Source of the DNA: Tetragonia tetragonoides
Taxonomy: Eukaryota; Streptophyta; Magnoliopsida; Caryophyllales; Aizoaceae
Direction: 5' to 3'
NCBI GenBank assembly: GCA_038025085.1
Contig: CM076141.1
Coordinates: 17,734,001 to 17,798,000 of the forward strand
Length of the DNA stretch: 64,000 nt
Numbering within the stretch: the first letter of the stretch is position 1; the number at the start of each line of letters is the position of its first letter. Positions 45,690-59,900 of the stretch are shown piece after piece. The translations under genes and the position numbers were made by a program. Under the pieces are notes generated by a model. The model searched no databases and was not told where the DNA came from. It was given only the letters and a program-made list of their open reading frames with translations.

Positions 45690-45818
45690 TGCTGTATACA
45701 AAAACGAATTAAGGAAAGAGCTAAAAATTTAATTTGTGATAGGGTGGTATAGTTTTGTGAAAATGCAGTTGTAATTGCTCTGTTGTGACTTGTGAGGATA
45801 TATGAGCTGCCAAGTTAT

Positions 45819-45827
45819 CTATTTATA
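45819..45827 (-). promoter_or_regulatory. TATA box of glutaredoxin copy 3
   Basis: TATAAATAG on the minus strand, about 130 bases before the ATG at 45689, matching copies 1 and 2. Confidence 0.65.
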
Positions 45828-48800
45828 AGGATGGCTAGGTCGGTGAATGATACCGCTTCTCTGATAATTTTCTCAAAAGTAGTATACAGAATGATGCTCA
45901 ACTAAAACAGATCCTTTTATTCCATAAGATCTGCACTGTTGAGTCCAGATAGTGACTTGGTTGTCAAAAACTCCTTTCATTGTATTGGGCACTGTTTTGG
46001 TCCAGAGAGTTGTAGAAGTACATAAGCTTAGAAGATATACATAAGTCTAAAACAAACCACTTAGTAATATACAGGTAAATACCCTAGAGTGTGAAGCTCA
46101 TAAGTACAAATGTTATAAAGCAATCTTCTTTTCTGAATTTGAAGCCAAGATACTGATTAATCTAAGAGTGTTTTCTTGTTCTTTCTGATTACAGGACCTG
46201 AAGCAGTTACCAATGGAAATTAATCTGCAGAGGTATCATGTCAAATATTACTATCAATTTCCGTCAATTTGATCACTTTTTATTGTGTTATAGATTTGTA
46301 ATGAACTAAATGGAACAGTCTCACTACTTAACCTTCCTCTACTAATATGTCACGGTATACATGCCACTCAATGAATCCAATCTAGGATCTCGTCGAAACA
46401 ACTTATCTACTCACAGGGGTAAGGCTATTGCATATAACATGTGACCTCATATTGCATATAACACATTAGACTTGTAAGCTAAGAGACATTGGGTTGATGG
46501 CACAATGTGGTATAGGACCTATTGGCATAAGTGACATGAATTAGTTAGGACAGGAGGGGTGCCATGGTCGTTCCAACTTCTTCTATACATAATATATTTG
46601 GTACACATAAAGCACAAATTTTCTTGCTAATGCTTACATCCTTAATTTGGCCGTTTGGGGAGTTTTTAGGTCATGGGTTCAATCTCCCCTTCCAACCTCC
46701 CTCCCCTCCCTTTTCTTTTGTGTGGTAAATTCATCTTTTTATATTTTCAATTTTCTTTGTTTTTGCAAGTTGTGCCATTGTATGGTATAAGTATCATATG
46801 GAATACAAGCGGAACTTTATTTTATCTTTTTTGGAATGTACAATGGTGATTTCTTCATGCTCATCATGATGGAGAATTTGAGAGCTTTGATTGAATGTAC
46901 ATGATACATACAGAAATCATGATAGATTCAGTGTTATGAACTTTAAGCATAAACTAGTCATCTGAGCTTCCACAAAGATATTCTCCCGCGAATGAGAATT
47001 GCTAGATTTGAATTAGGATAGATGGTGGCATATATGTTTCATCTCACATGTGTCACTCACTAGTGCTAAGCTCAACCTTTGTGCTTGCTTGGCCAAGATT
47101 CTCATCAGAAGCAGTTCATAGTACCCTCAGGATGATGCATTTGATTAATTAGTGGTTATTGCTTGATATAACGGTGCTAAAATAAATTAAAATCATCAAG
47201 GAGTATAAGCTAAGCAGCTGAAAACAAGTACCTATAACAAATGTTTCTGTATGTTCAGTTAAAACATGGCTAAAAAACGTTGCTTTAGTATCGAGTCTAC
47301 TGTGGACACCTTGACCATCTATGTAGTAATAGGGTCTGCATTCAAATGCAAAATGTCAATTCTGTGTATGTATATTTCTGCATAATTATGTTTGGGGCGA
47401 AGCAAAATGTGCTTGAGTAAATTGTTAATAGATGAGTGACAGTTTTTCTCCGTTTACTCAGAAATTTTCCTTAAAGTAACTGATGCATCGAGAAGTTTGT
47501 ACCAAAAGAATAAATTGTGTGAATTTTTCGTGGTTTTCATTTTGTTATATGTTTCAGAATAGAACAAATTAATAAATAACTCTTGGTTTTTCTACTTTAT
47601 GTTTATAGTAAATGAGAAACAGCTAATTCTTTACCTCCACCTCTTACTGTTGTTCAAAGGTTTCCCCCTATCATGATACGATTATAGGAAGACGAAATTT
47701 ATTTGGTGAAAGAGGAAAAATATTGTTTTGGCTGGGGACTTCAAAACAATACTATATCTTAGTATGATTTCATGAGAACATAAAAAGATGTGCAAAATAT
47801 TGAAAGTTGCTCACTGATGTCTTCTAGCCTTGTGTACGCCTCAAAAGGTGAAGCACACAGTACAGGAAAACAATGTGGTTGTAGGAATATTCTCTTAGCA
47901 TGAACAAACGTCTATATAGAAAGTGAAGGGCCACAACATCTCTACCCCAATTGTACAAAGGACAACAGATTCATTTCCTTATTACTGCGTCTGCGTGTTA
48001 AACTTACCTGATAAACTCCATGTAGTGTTTCTGTTATGCTGATTGTATATTCAACTTAAGCTGTCATGTTCTTTAGCAGCATATTACCATTACTCCTATG
48101 CTGAAAACCGTGTGTGCGTGATATCTTTTTAGCATAGGAAAGATGGAGACAAGTTTGTGTAGGCAAAGAGAAATTTACTTGTAGTGTGAACGGAATGTCA
48201 ACTTGTGTTGTACACTGATTATCTTGGACATACACTGACAAGAGGTGAGCTGAAAAGGGGGAGGAGGAGGGGGAAAGGAAAAAGAAGGAATGCAAGTATG
48301 ATTCTTCTCAGAACATAAATGTGTCGAAATATGGTCCTCTTATGTACTTCAATGTTGTCCTGCTTCTCTCTCTTTCTCTCTTTTCTAGGGAGATTGAGAG
48401 AAAAACGGAAAAGAAAAAAAGGTCACTTTCTAAGGCATGTTTTGGTCCATAAGATGAGATGTGCTGCTTATGCAAAGAAATTGCAGAATCTTCTGCACAA
48501 AATTTGTATACAAGTCACTATGAAATTCTACTGATATGGACACCTTCCAGGCTGAACTAACCTCCCGGATCTAGAACTTTTGTCTTGATGTGCAGTAGTG
48601 ATAAAGGTTATTGTTTAATGTTTGGATCTTCATGGTCATGTATTCATTCCATGATGATTAAAAAGTCCATTCAAAGTACTGATCAAGGAGTCGAAATTTG
48701 TCAAAACTGTAGGGTGCTAGTGCCTCTGTATTATCAGATGTTCTAATCATATCTAAGATATTATTTTGATGTTCGGTGATCATAGCAATGTAACTAAAGC

Positions 48801-49166
48801 CTCATAGAATATCTAATAACATCCTCTCCAATGGTGTGTGACTGGTAAGACACAATCGAGTTAAGGACAGCTTATGAAGCTTAAGAACCTTCCTTTTCAT
48901 TTCTTAATGATTTAGAATTCACAAGCACATGCTGGAAGGGAAGTATGGGAACATTAAGCACAAAAGGTAGCTATGGAAGAGTAAAGTCAACAATTATTTT
49001 GGCTGAATGAAATATAAGTTTCTAGTGAGAAACAGAGGGAGAGTTTTAAAACCATGGTAATGTAATCAAGTCATAGAGTATAGGCTCGTTATGTATTGTA
49101 ATGAAACATGTTCTCTCGTGATTAATTGTTATTGTGCATACACATATGATTCATGAAGCCTTATTT
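45828..49166. other. Intergenic region
   Basis: No coding gene, RNA gene or element recognised. There are short low-complexity tracts, for example GA-rich sequence at about 48255-48290. Confidence 0.4.
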
Positions 49167-49565
49167 GGGCTTATGAGATTGTGAAAGCACGCGCAATAGC
49201 CAAAGCATTGACTGTGAAATTTTGCATAACTAATTTTCCTTTCAGCATTATCTAAATGGAGAATTCAAATTCATTGTTGTTTCACACTTTCACCATACAT
49301 TATTGTGATGGTGCAGAATTTTAGAGACAAGACAGCCTCTGGTTTCAGAAAACAACTCTTGAGGAAGGGCTTATGATAAATTGTGAAAGTGGCTAGGTTT
49401 GTCTATGGCCAAAGCATTGACATATGAATATTTGCATAATTCTTTTGCCTTTCAGTCTTTTCTAATTAGAAATATTTTTCATTCTTGTTTCACACTCATA
49501 TCCTGTGGTGTGCAGCAATTTAATTAGAGACAAGACAGCCTCTGGTTTCAGAAAACAACTCTTGA
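49167..49565. repeat. ~200-bp tandem duplication
   Basis: Two imperfect copies with a period of about 200-209 bp. The best-conserved part is a 40-bp block (AGAGACAAGACAGCCTCTGG onward) at 49323-49362 and 49526-49565, and CCAAAGCATTGAC occurs at 49200 and 49409. The uneven conservation, with one exact 40-bp block inside diverged copies, is notable. No open frame. Confidence 0.8.
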
Positions 49566-51036
49566 TGGAGCCAAGGGCCAATTCTGCTGGTAGTCTTCTT
49601 ATAATTATGATGATCTAAGGCAATCAACTTCTTATCGAAGAACAACTGACAAGATAAGGATGTCCTTGTGCAGAGGAATAATATCAGATGTACATCAAGT
49701 ACGGCTGGAATCTAAGCTTCCAGTCCGTCATTTGTCCAGAACTTGAAAGAAGCCACTATTTTGCCGCTTCACGTCAGATACGTACAGAGAATTAGTTACC
49801 AAAATTATTCTATCTTTATTTTCTCTTTATTGCTTTTCTGGAGTACAAGAAGAAATCATGTTATAATATACGTATGTTAGATTCTTCAAGTGCATGTGGC
49901 ACCTTGATATAGTTGTTCTTGTTGACATGCCTCAATACTAGTCAATATTCCTTTGTTTGTCATAACTCAGCCAGCTTTATAATCTATAAGCAAATATTGT
50001 GCTCTTGTTTGAAGGATTTATTGATAATGTCTGCTTCCTTTCTTTGTGAATGTCAGTGCATTTGATGAATATTTAATTGATGAGTTGTTTCCTGTGTGCA
50101 AGGCTGACAATAAGAATTTCTGAATTTCAATTTCAATTTCAATTTCATATACCAATATTGACTGGTGATAAGATAAAGCTGAACTGAACTTTTATTTCTG
50201 CAACTTGACTATCTTACAAGTTTAGATAAAATGATTCTTTAGCATGGTTGGAGAGCAATACAGCATGCAGTTAGGTTATCTAAAGTTGTGTTTTTTGAAA
50301 TTCGACAGTGATATCTTCTGTAATCTGTATCAGAAGGCATTTGTGCATGTTTAGAGTTGTTTGAACGAGGGTAAGTTTTCCTTCAAGCTAATTTCATTCT
50401 TTTCCCCTAGGCAAGCCTGAAGTTTCTGAATACTGAAATGTGAATTGTAGTAAAAAATGTAATTGCTTAAACAGATAGCCACAGTTGCTTGTCTGTCCCT
50501 TCTTCTTTTTATCTGTGAATGCTATTATAATTGAGCAGAGGACATGAATATGCTACCTGGTCAGCATTAATTTAATCATGAATTCTGAAAAAATTATTTC
50601 GATAGTAAAGAATACAAGCTTGGAGGCTGAATGGATTTCACGTTGAGGAGGATGAATGAATTCGACCTTATTTAGCCATGCAGGCTGCAGCTGGTGAAAG
50701 GTTACATTAGTAACAATTTGCCAATCAATTTATTTTATTTTTATTATGATATTTTGTAAGCTTTCCTTGCATCTCAATTAATAGGGAAGAAATGGGAAGC
50801 TATTATGAATGAACCAACTTTTCTGAAGGCTTCGATTAAAGGATGGAGACCCGATCAATGCCTTAAAATGTGCACGAATCCCCTCTGTATTTTGTGTAAA
50901 ATATTTCTCTAACTTAGGTAAGTGGATGTTGTTGAGACTGAACACAGGCCATTAGGTTGGAATAAATAACACATAACTGGTAGCTCTGTGTGACTTTCTC
51001 CGCGCTAAATTGCAGCTAAACTTTTTTCCAGACTGT
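49566..51036. other. Intergenic region with a small microsatellite
   Basis: No gene seen. An (AATTTC)n run of about four units lies at about 50118-50148. The region ends at target duplication ATTCT (51037-51041) of the Tork-type element. Confidence 0.45.
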
Positions 51037-51041
51037 ATTCT

Positions 51042-51439
51042 TGTTAGAGTCGCAGCGGAATTTTCGGGTTTCTTGTAGACGCAAAGTATTATGTAATTGG
51101 ATCCTCCTCACGATATTGCAATAGGTAGCTATCAATAAGAGAAAATAACCAATATGAAGGAAGAAAGTTAACTTAAGAAATATAACTCTCTTAATATATA
51201 CTGATTCTCTGATGATGAATTACAAAACTGGTGTATTTCTTTAAATTACAATTATTGGAGATATTTATACAAGAAGAAGATAAAACAACGAATGGCGAAA
51301 CATCTCTCCCTAAAAATAACTATGAATAAATTCCACAAATTATTTTATGTCATTTCGACATTCTCTCTCAACCTCATTTTATCCCTCTTCTCTCTCTCTC
51401 TCCTTCTATTTTTATTCCATATCGCCTTTTAATCCCACA
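51042..51439 (-). repeat. LTR of Tork-type Copia (3' LTR in element orientation)
   Basis: 398 bp, a pair with 55724-56123; differs by one CT unit near 51405. Confidence 0.95.
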
Positions 51440-51587
51440 ATTCTCCACCTCGTTCATAATTTGATAATATTCAAATTTTGGACGAACGAATTGTATTATC
51501 CGGTTGCACCATTGTGTCAATGGTTGCCTACGTACCCTGTGACTGGGATCAAACCATACGTAGTTCCATTATTACTCCATGTAGTTC

Positions 51588-54500
51588 CTAACATGGAATA
51601 ACCTTAAGCAATTCCAAGCAATGTTGGAACTTGCACCCTGACACCACTTTTGTTAACATGTCTGATGGGTTATCATCTGTGTGGACCTTTTTAAGAAAAA
51701 TATCACTATCCTCTATAACATCTCGCACAAAATGATATCTTACATCTATGTGCTTGGTGCGAGCATGATGTACTTGATTCTTTGCTAAATGAATAGCACT
51801 TTGGCTATCACAACTCAATTTTACGCAGTCTTGTTGTAAGCCCAAGTCATTTAGAAGACCCCGCAACCACAATGCTTCCTTTACACCTTCTGCTACAGCC
51901 ATGTATTCGGCCTCTGTAGTAGAAAGAGCCACTGTAGCTTGCAACATTGATCGCCAACTAACTGGAGCACCATGTATCTTAAATACATAACCAGTAGTAG
52001 ATCGTCTTCTATCTAGATCACCAGCATAATCTGAATCAACGAAACCGCTTATTTGACATGTATCTCCACCAAAGCATAACCCGGTGTCAATGGTACCTTT
52101 TAAGTACCGAAGTATCCATTTCACAGCTTCCCAATGTGTCTTTCCTGGATTCGCCATGAATCTGCTGACGACACTTACCGCTTGTGAAATATCAGGGCGT
52201 GTACAAACCATTGCATACATTAGGCTACCAACCGCACTTGCGTAAGGAACATTTCCCATGTAAGCCTTATCTTCTGCTGTTGTGGGAGATTGTTTACAAG
52301 AGAGCCTGAAATGTGGAGCCAATGGAGTTACCACTGATTTAGCACTTTTCATCCCAAACCTTTCAATGACCCGTTTGATATAACCTTTCTGGCTCAAGAA
52401 TAATTTCCGGTTTGTTCTCTCTCTCTTAATCTCCATGCCTAATATTTTCTTTGCAGCACCCAAGTCCTTTGTCTCAAACTCTTTACCAAGTTTAAACTTT
52501 AACCTATCTATCTCCACCTTGCTTTTAGAAGCAATAAGCATGTCATCCACATACAATAGAAGATATATATATTCACCTCCATGAAGCTTACGAATGTATA
52601 CACAACAATCATAATTACTTCTGGAGAAACCTTGCTTTAACATAAAGAAATCAAATCGCTTGTACCACTGCCGAGGAGATTGTTTTAATCCATAAAGCGA
52701 TTTCCTCAAGCGACATACCTGACTTTCTTTACCATCAACCTTAAATCCCTCAGGTTGATACATGTAAATTTCCTCCTCTAAATCACCGTGCAAGAACGCT
52801 GTCTTGACGTCTAATTGTTCCAGCTCAAGATCACCATGAGCTACAAGACTTAATAGCACCCTAATAGAAGTGTGCTTCACTACAGGAGAAAAAATCTCAT
52901 TATAATCAACACCTTCCTTTTGTGCGTAACCCTTAGCCACTAATCTGGCTTTAAACCTAAAACCACGTGGCTCGGAAGGGTCCTCCTTTCTTTTATACAC
53001 CCACTTACATCCTATCGCAGTCTTACCTATGGGCAACGGGAGTACATCCCACGTCTTGTTTTTATGAAGAGATTGCATCTCTTCTTCCATGGCAACCAGC
53101 CAACTCTGACTATCTTTGTCATTGATAGCTTGTTTGAAGGTGATCGGCTCATCATCCTCCACCGATAGTGCATACTCTACTAAGTTTAACTGTCCATAAT
53201 GCCTCAGAGGTTTGTCTGACCCAAACTTCTGAACTACTTTATAATTTCTCTTTGGCTTACTTGATGCCAAAAAATCTTCATGTTGTTGTTCTATGACATG
53301 TGCATTTTCTTGCTCGATCTCATCACGATCAAGTCCATCGTCTTCCTCCTCATCTGGATAACATTAGGATGCTCCACCTGAACATGATTGGAATCTATTG
53401 GTTGATTTATAGATTCTATCTCCACCACTTGAGTATTTGAAGTTCTTTCAACATCACCACTATCCGGCACCATAGCTTTTGACAAAGCTATTATAGATCT
53501 TTCATCAAAGGTCACATCCCGGCTGATTACAAACTTAGAATCCTGTAAACTCCAAAGACGGTAGCCTTGAACCCCTTTTGGATATCCCAGAAAGATTGCT
53601 TTCTTAGCTCTTTCATCAAGTTTATTATCTTTAACATGATAATAAGCCGTGCATCCGAAAATTCTGAGTTTCCCGTAATCTGCGTGTTCCCCTGACCATA
53701 CCCTATAAGGTGTTTCTCCATCTAGAGAAGAATGTGGGGATCGATTCACTATATAACAAGCTGTAGCAACCGACTCTGCCCACCATTCTCTACCTAACCC
53801 AGAATTGGAGCGCATACACCTTGCCTTCTCAAGTAGTGTACGATTCAGTCTTTCCGCGACTCCATTTTGTTGTGGTGTGTCTCTAACTGTCCAGTGCCTC
53901 ACAATACCTTCTTGATCACAAGATTCCTTGAAAGCTCCATCCGTGTACTCTGTGCCATTGTCAGACCGCAGAGTTTTAAGCTTTCTATCTGTCCTATTTT
54001 CGACCATTGCTCTCCACCGCTTGAAATTGTCGAATACCTCATTCTTATGCTTAAGAAAGTAAACCCAAGCATACCTAGAATAATCATCAACAAATGTAAC
54101 AAAATATCTGGAACCACCTTTGGAAGTAACTTTAGCCGGACCCCAAACATCTGTATGCACATAGTCTAACAACCCCTTGCTTTTGTGCTTGCTTGTAGAG
54201 AACTTCATTCTGTGTGCCTTTCCATACACACAATGCTCACAAAATTCCATTTGTGGTTTCTTCATGTTCTTCAACAAACCCTGTCCACTAAGCAATGATA
54301 GACCTTTTTCCGACATATGCCCAAGCCGCATGTGCCATATTTTTGTGCACTCTGTCGGGTTTTTACTTCCACCAATTCCAACTGCTAACTCACCTGTAAC
54401 AGTAGTCCCCAAAAGAGGATAAAGATTACTGTGACGAATCCCCTTCATCACTACCAAGGAACCACGAACAACTTTTAGAACCCCGTTTTCCATAACTATT

Positions 54501-55693
54501 TTACAACCATTTTTCTCTAATAAACCTATAGAGATTAGGTTCTTTCTCAAATCTGGTATATGTCTCACATCCTTTAAGGTTCTCACGACTCCATCATGCA
54601 TCTTGATTCTTATTGTACCGAGACCCACAGTTTTACAAGCATGATCATTGCCCATTAAAACTGTACCACCATTCATGCTTTGATAAGTAGTAAACCACTT
54701 TCTATTTGGGCACATATGATGGGAGGCTCCTGAATCAAGCATCCACTTATCAGAAATATCATACGATTGTTCGGTAACTGAGTAACAATCTTCCTCGTCA
54801 TTTGAGACATAACTCGCCTCTTGTTTTTCCTGCCTTTTTTCTTTCGGGTAGTCGTTGTGTTTCTTGAATGTTACCCTCTTGTTTGGGCAATTTGCTTTAA
54901 AATGCCCAGGCTCACCACATTTAAAGCATAATCTCTCAGCAGGAGGTCTAGATTTAGGCCTAGACTTTCCTCGCTTACTTTTTCCCTTTTCATTGGTCCT
55001 TCCTCTAGTTGCAAATAATCCTTGTGCCTGATCTTTGTAGTCTCGTCCATTTGAAGAGGACATTACACTTGTAGCGACCTTGCGTAGATCATCTGCTAGA
55101 AGTGATGCTCTCGTCTCATCCATGGTGAGAGTGTCACCCACAAGCATCAAAGTTTGCACTAGATTTTCATAGGATTTGGGCAATGAAAGTAACAGTATTA
55201 GTGCCTGGTCCTCATCATCTATCTTCACATCTATGTCTTTTAGGTTTGATATGATCCTATCAAACTTGTTGACATAATCATGGATTGAGGTGCCTTCCTC
55301 CATCTTGCATGTATACAATTTGGATTTTAAGTAGATCCTGTTAGTTAGAGTCTTCGTCATGAAGTTATCCTCTAATTTCTTCCACACAGCTGCTACAGTT
55401 GCTTCTTCATTTACCAAGAAAGCAACATCCCTCTCAAGACATAAGATTATGGCAGCCCGCGCCTCAAGATCTAGTTCTTCCCAATCCGCATCCTCCATAT
55501 CTGCTGGCTTTTTCTCTTTTCCCGCTAGCGCCTTATGCAATTTCTGTGATATTAGCAGATTTTTCATCTGCATCCTCCAATAGGAAAAATCATTTTTCCC
55601 ATTGAATTTCTCGATTTCATATTTTCCTACTTTGACATTTACCCTACTAGAAGCCATTACTTTTCTAAAGGAAAAATAATTAGATTTGACCAC
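51588..55693 (-). pseudogene. TNT1-like Gag-Pol polyprotein with one frameshift
   Basis: The first frame (55693-53291; Gag probably starts at the second Met, 55657) has a UBN2-type Gag, one CCHC knuckle CFKCGEPGHFKANC, protease WMLDSGASHHM, and integrase with WHMRLGH, CEHCVYGK, RSDNGTEY and DTPQQNGVAERLNRT. The second frame (to 51588) has reverse transcriptase with QLDVKTAFLHGDLEEEIY and LLLYVDDML, and RNase H with DSDYAGDLDRRRSTTGYVF and LSTTEAEYMAVAE. The two frames are separated by a single-base shift at about 53355-53360, in the integrase C-terminal/linker region. Apart from this the coding region is full length, so the copy is nearly intact; a sequencing error cannot be excluded. Read-through of the whole region needs only that one difference. 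Confidence 0.93.
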
Positions 55694-55723
55694 TTAAATT
55701 TTGGTGTTGGCTCTGATACCAAT

Positions 55724-56123
55724 TGTTAGAGTCGCAGCGGAATTTTCGGGTTTCTTGTAGACGCAAAGTATTATGTAATTGGATCCTCCTCACGATATTG
55801 CAATAGGTAGCTATCAATAAGAGAAAATAACCAATATGAAGGAAGAAAGTTAACTTAAGAAATATAACTCTCTTAATATATACTGATTCTCTGATGATGA
55901 ATTACAAAACTGGTGTATTTCTTTAAATTACAATTATTGGAGATATTTATACAAGAAGAAGATAAAACAACGAATGGCGAAACATCTCTCCCTAAAAATA
56001 ACTATGAATAAATTCCACAAATTATTTTATGTCATTTCGACATTCTCTCTCAACCTCATTTTATCCCTCTTCTCTCTCTCTCTCTCCTTCTATTTTTATT
56101 CCATATCGCCTTTTAATCCCACA
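55724..56123 (-). repeat. LTR of Tork-type Copia (5' LTR in element orientation)
   Basis: 400 bp, virtually identical to 51042-51439; followed by ATTCT at 56124-56128. Confidence 0.95.
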
Positions 56124-56521
56124 ATTCTGGTGTCAAGCCGTCAGGTTTTCATGGCATTGCACAGATGCTGTTTGTTTACAGCAGGCATACATATCAGATT
56201 TGGATCAAGTTGTCAAAATGCAATTTATGTTTTGTTAATTCAACCAAAAAGGTAGCGAAACATTAACATGGGATGCCTTCTCTTATTCTGAGCCTTAACT
56301 GTAAAATCAAGAAGGCCATGAGGGTGCCATTAGTGATTTTTCCTGCCTTCTTATCGTATCCTTCATTTTCTTTCAAAGTAAGTTCATTAATAAGATAAAT
56401 TCTGCGGAACTTATCTATACGTTTCCTGTTGCAACATGAGGGTGCTCCAGCTTCCATCAATATAGGATCCTGTTTCCCTTGGATTTGCATGCTGATAATT
56501 TCTTTAGCGTCGTTTGTTAAT

Positions 56522-56701
56522 TGATAAGAAATATATGTTTACATTAATTATAATCTCTAGAATATGTCTAGAATATGTATAGTCTCTTAGTCTCTCAATA
56601 TCTCTAGAATGTTCCCTGTATATACTCTTCCTTAATTACTCTTGTAGTATATATATGAGATAACTCAAGAGCCTTGATAGGCTGTCATTTATACTTCATC
56701 A
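56522..56701 (+). repeat. 5' LTR of Ale-like Copia
   Basis: 180 bp, preceded by TTAAT and followed at once by the primer binding site TGGTATCAGAGC. Confidence 0.95.
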
Positions 56702-56713
56702 TGGTATCAGAGC
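56702..56713 (+). other. Primer binding site (initiator tRNA-Met)
   Basis: TGGTATCAGAGC, the standard plant sequence, directly adjoining the LTR. Confidence 0.85.
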
Positions 56714-56911
56714 TAGTCTTCTAATCCCTTCATCTACTCTCTAAAACCCGAATACTTCCCAAGAAAATCAGCCTCTCGTCTTCACGAATCAGCGGGTCTT
56801 CATTTTCACTTTATCAATCTATCTTATTCAAGTCATCAACTCACGCCCAACTTCAAGGTTTTTTCTCTACCAAACTTCTTTTACTTACTCTTTCTTTGTC
56901 CTCTTCCTAGT

Positions 56912-59900
56912 TTGTCTTCATATACTTTCTTCCTTTACTGTCAAAATATCAAGCCTTCAAAAACCATCATTTTCATCATGTCTGATGATAAATCAAGTAA
57001 TAGCAATCCTCCCATTCATCCGGCCCTTGGATTCAACAATATAGAACAATTGGTATCTGTTACTCTTGACATTAAGAACCCTCGGTATACTAAATGGCGT
57101 GAATTATTTATGCTTGCTTGTAAGGGATTTCAAGTTAAGGGCCATTTAGATGGTACATCCAAACCTTCTGGAGAAGATGATGAAGCGTGGGAACGGTTAG
57201 ACGCCATCGTTTTATCATGGATATATGCTACTATCTCCTCCGATCTTCAAGACATTTTGTTAACCCCAAATGCCACTGCTAGAGATATATGGGTTGCTAT
57301 TGAAAATCTCTTCAGAGACAATAAGAAGGCCCGTGCTATTCAACTTGAAGAGGAATTTCGTACATTTGAAAAGGGAAATCTGTCCATTAGTGATTACTGT
57401 CAACATCTCAAGACTCTAGCTGATAACCTCAAAGATGTTGATGCCCCTATCTCAGAAGAAACTCTTGTTCTCAAGACCCTTCGTGGCTTACCCGATGAAT
57501 ACAAAACTCTTGTCAATATCCTTCCTCTACAAAACCCATTTCCTACCTTCCTGCAAACACGTTCCATACTTCTACTAGAGGAAAACCGTCAAGCCAAAAT
57601 GAATAATGTTGTCTCTTCACCCCCTACAGCCCTAGTCACTTCATTTGACTCTACACCACGTAATAATAATTCTGGTGGTGGACGTGGTAACTCTTCATGG
57701 CGAGGGGGTCGTGGGAATACAGGAAATCGAGGACGTGGAAATCGAGGCGGCAAAGCTCAGGGGCACAATAGTCAGAATTGGAACACCGGGCGACGAGTCT
57801 GGAGTGGTAATCAAAATTGGGCCGCTCCTGCTTATCCACCTTGGACTGGTCTGAATTTTCCATGGTATGGTCTACGGCCTACAGCTACTACCCAGTCTGC
57901 TGGCCAGGCCTTGTTGGCTAGTCCAACGGGCTTACCCTCTTCTGGACAATGGGTTACAGCAAGTTCAGCAACTTCGTGGCCTAATGTTCAACAGCCACAA
58001 CAACAATTTGGGCCCACTTGGCCCACCACAGGTCAGCCTATGGACCCTTCAGCCTTGGTCCACGCTCTTGACACTATGTCACTTCACCCACCTTCCGACA
58101 ATGATTGGTACATGGATTCCGGGGCCTCTGCACACATGACTTCTAACTCAGGTAATCTCTCCAATCTTTTTAATTCAAGCAATGTTTCATCAAATCATGT
58201 GGTTGTCGGTAATGGATCCTTAATTCCTATCACAAGTATAGGCTCCACCGTCCTTCTCAATTCTCGCTTCCCACTTACTTTACAAAATGTTCTTGTCACT
58301 CCACACATTATAAAAAATCTCATTTCAGTACGTAAATTCACTATTGATAATAATTGTTCTGTTGAATTTGATCCATTTGGTTTTTCTGTGAAGGACTTAC
58401 AGACCCGGAACGAGATACTCAGATGCAATAGCTCCGGCGATTTGTACCGGATCAGAATACCACCTCCCCCCGTTGCTTTATCCTCCTCCACCACTCCCTC
58501 CCCTACTTTATGGCACCGTAGACTTGGACACCCCGGAGACGCTGTTTTCCGTACTTTACTTAAGAACAATTTTATTGCATGTATTAAGGAAGTTTTTCCA
58601 GGACTATGTCATGCTTGTCAATTGGGAAAACATGTTCGATTACCTTTTTACTCTTCTCATTCTCACACTACTCATCCTTTTGAGATTGTTCATTCAGATT
58701 TATGGACCTTCCCGATACTTAGCATTTCTGGTTTCAAATATTATTTAATTCTCTTAGATAATTTTTCTCATTATTTGTGGGTGTTTCCTCTCCGTGCAAA
58801 ATCTGAAGTTTTCACTAAATTTTTACATTTTCGTGCTTATGTACGGACTCAATTTAACTGTGAAATAAAATCTTTTCAATGTGATAATGGACGGGAATTT
58901 GACCAAACGCCCTTTAAAAATTTCTTTGACACACATGGGATGTTATTTCGTTTCTCTTGCCCCCACACTAAACAACAAAATGGAAAATCTGAGCGTATGA
59001 TCCGCACCATTAATAATGTTGTTCGTACCCTTTTATTCGAAGCTCAAATGCCTCCAGAATTTTGGGTTGAAGCTCTCTATATGGCCACCCACCTTCTCAA
59101 CTTGTTACCCACAACAACACTCTACTTTCACACACCCTACGAGGTCCTTTATCACAAACAGCCATCCTACACATATTTACGTGTCTTTGGGTGTCTATGC
59201 TATCCAAATATCTCTGCCACCACCCCTCACAAACTAGCCCCGCGCTCTACGCCATGTGTGTTCCTTGGGTATCCATCTAATCACCGGGGATACAGGTGTC
59301 TAGACTTATCTACGCGCAAGGTCATAATCTCCGGTCATGTGGTTTTTGATGAGTTCGTCTTCCCCTTCTCGTCTTCATCTCAATCATCACTCTCATATGA
59401 TTTCTTAGATGCAAACATTCCCCCCTCTCCTCTTCATACACACCCACACTCCTACAAGTTCCCTACCACTCATCCACCCTCTCCCCATCCGTCTCCCTCC
59501 CCTGCGACCTCACCTCCTCCTTCTCCCGTCACTAATAACATCTCCGCTTCTACCCCTATGACACATGATGTCCTTCCCCATCCTGCTCTACCAACATCCT
59601 CTGTTGCCCCCATATCTACTCACTCCACGAGAGACTCTTCTCATCCTAATACTCATTCCATGATGACACGTGCCAAGCATGGTATTCATAAGCCTAGACG
59701 TATTTTTAACCTCAATACCTCCTCTCCCACTATTTCTCCGATCCCAAAAACTTATCGCTCCGCTCTTAAGGATCCACACTGGCATGCTGCCATGATTGAT
59801 GAATAAAATGCTTTAGTTAAAAACAGGACCTGGGACATTGTGCCTTGCCCCGCCAATGCTAATGTGGTAACTGGCAAATGGCTTTTCAAACACAAGTTTA

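Larger units (their letters stand above)
51042..56123 (-). mobile_element. Copia retrotransposon of Tork/TNT1 type, very young
   Basis: LTRs 51042-51439 (398 bp) and 55724-56123 (400 bp) look identical except for one CT unit in a dinucleotide run. The flanking duplication is ATTCT (51037-51041 and 56124-56128). On the minus strand the LTR runs TGTGGGATTAA...CTCTAACA. The primer binding site (TGGTATCAGAGCC on the minus strand) is at about 55709-55721. The polyprotein (55693-51588) resembles TNT1 of tobacco and has a single frameshift. The element sits just 3' of the decayed fourth glutaredoxin. Confidence 0.96.
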
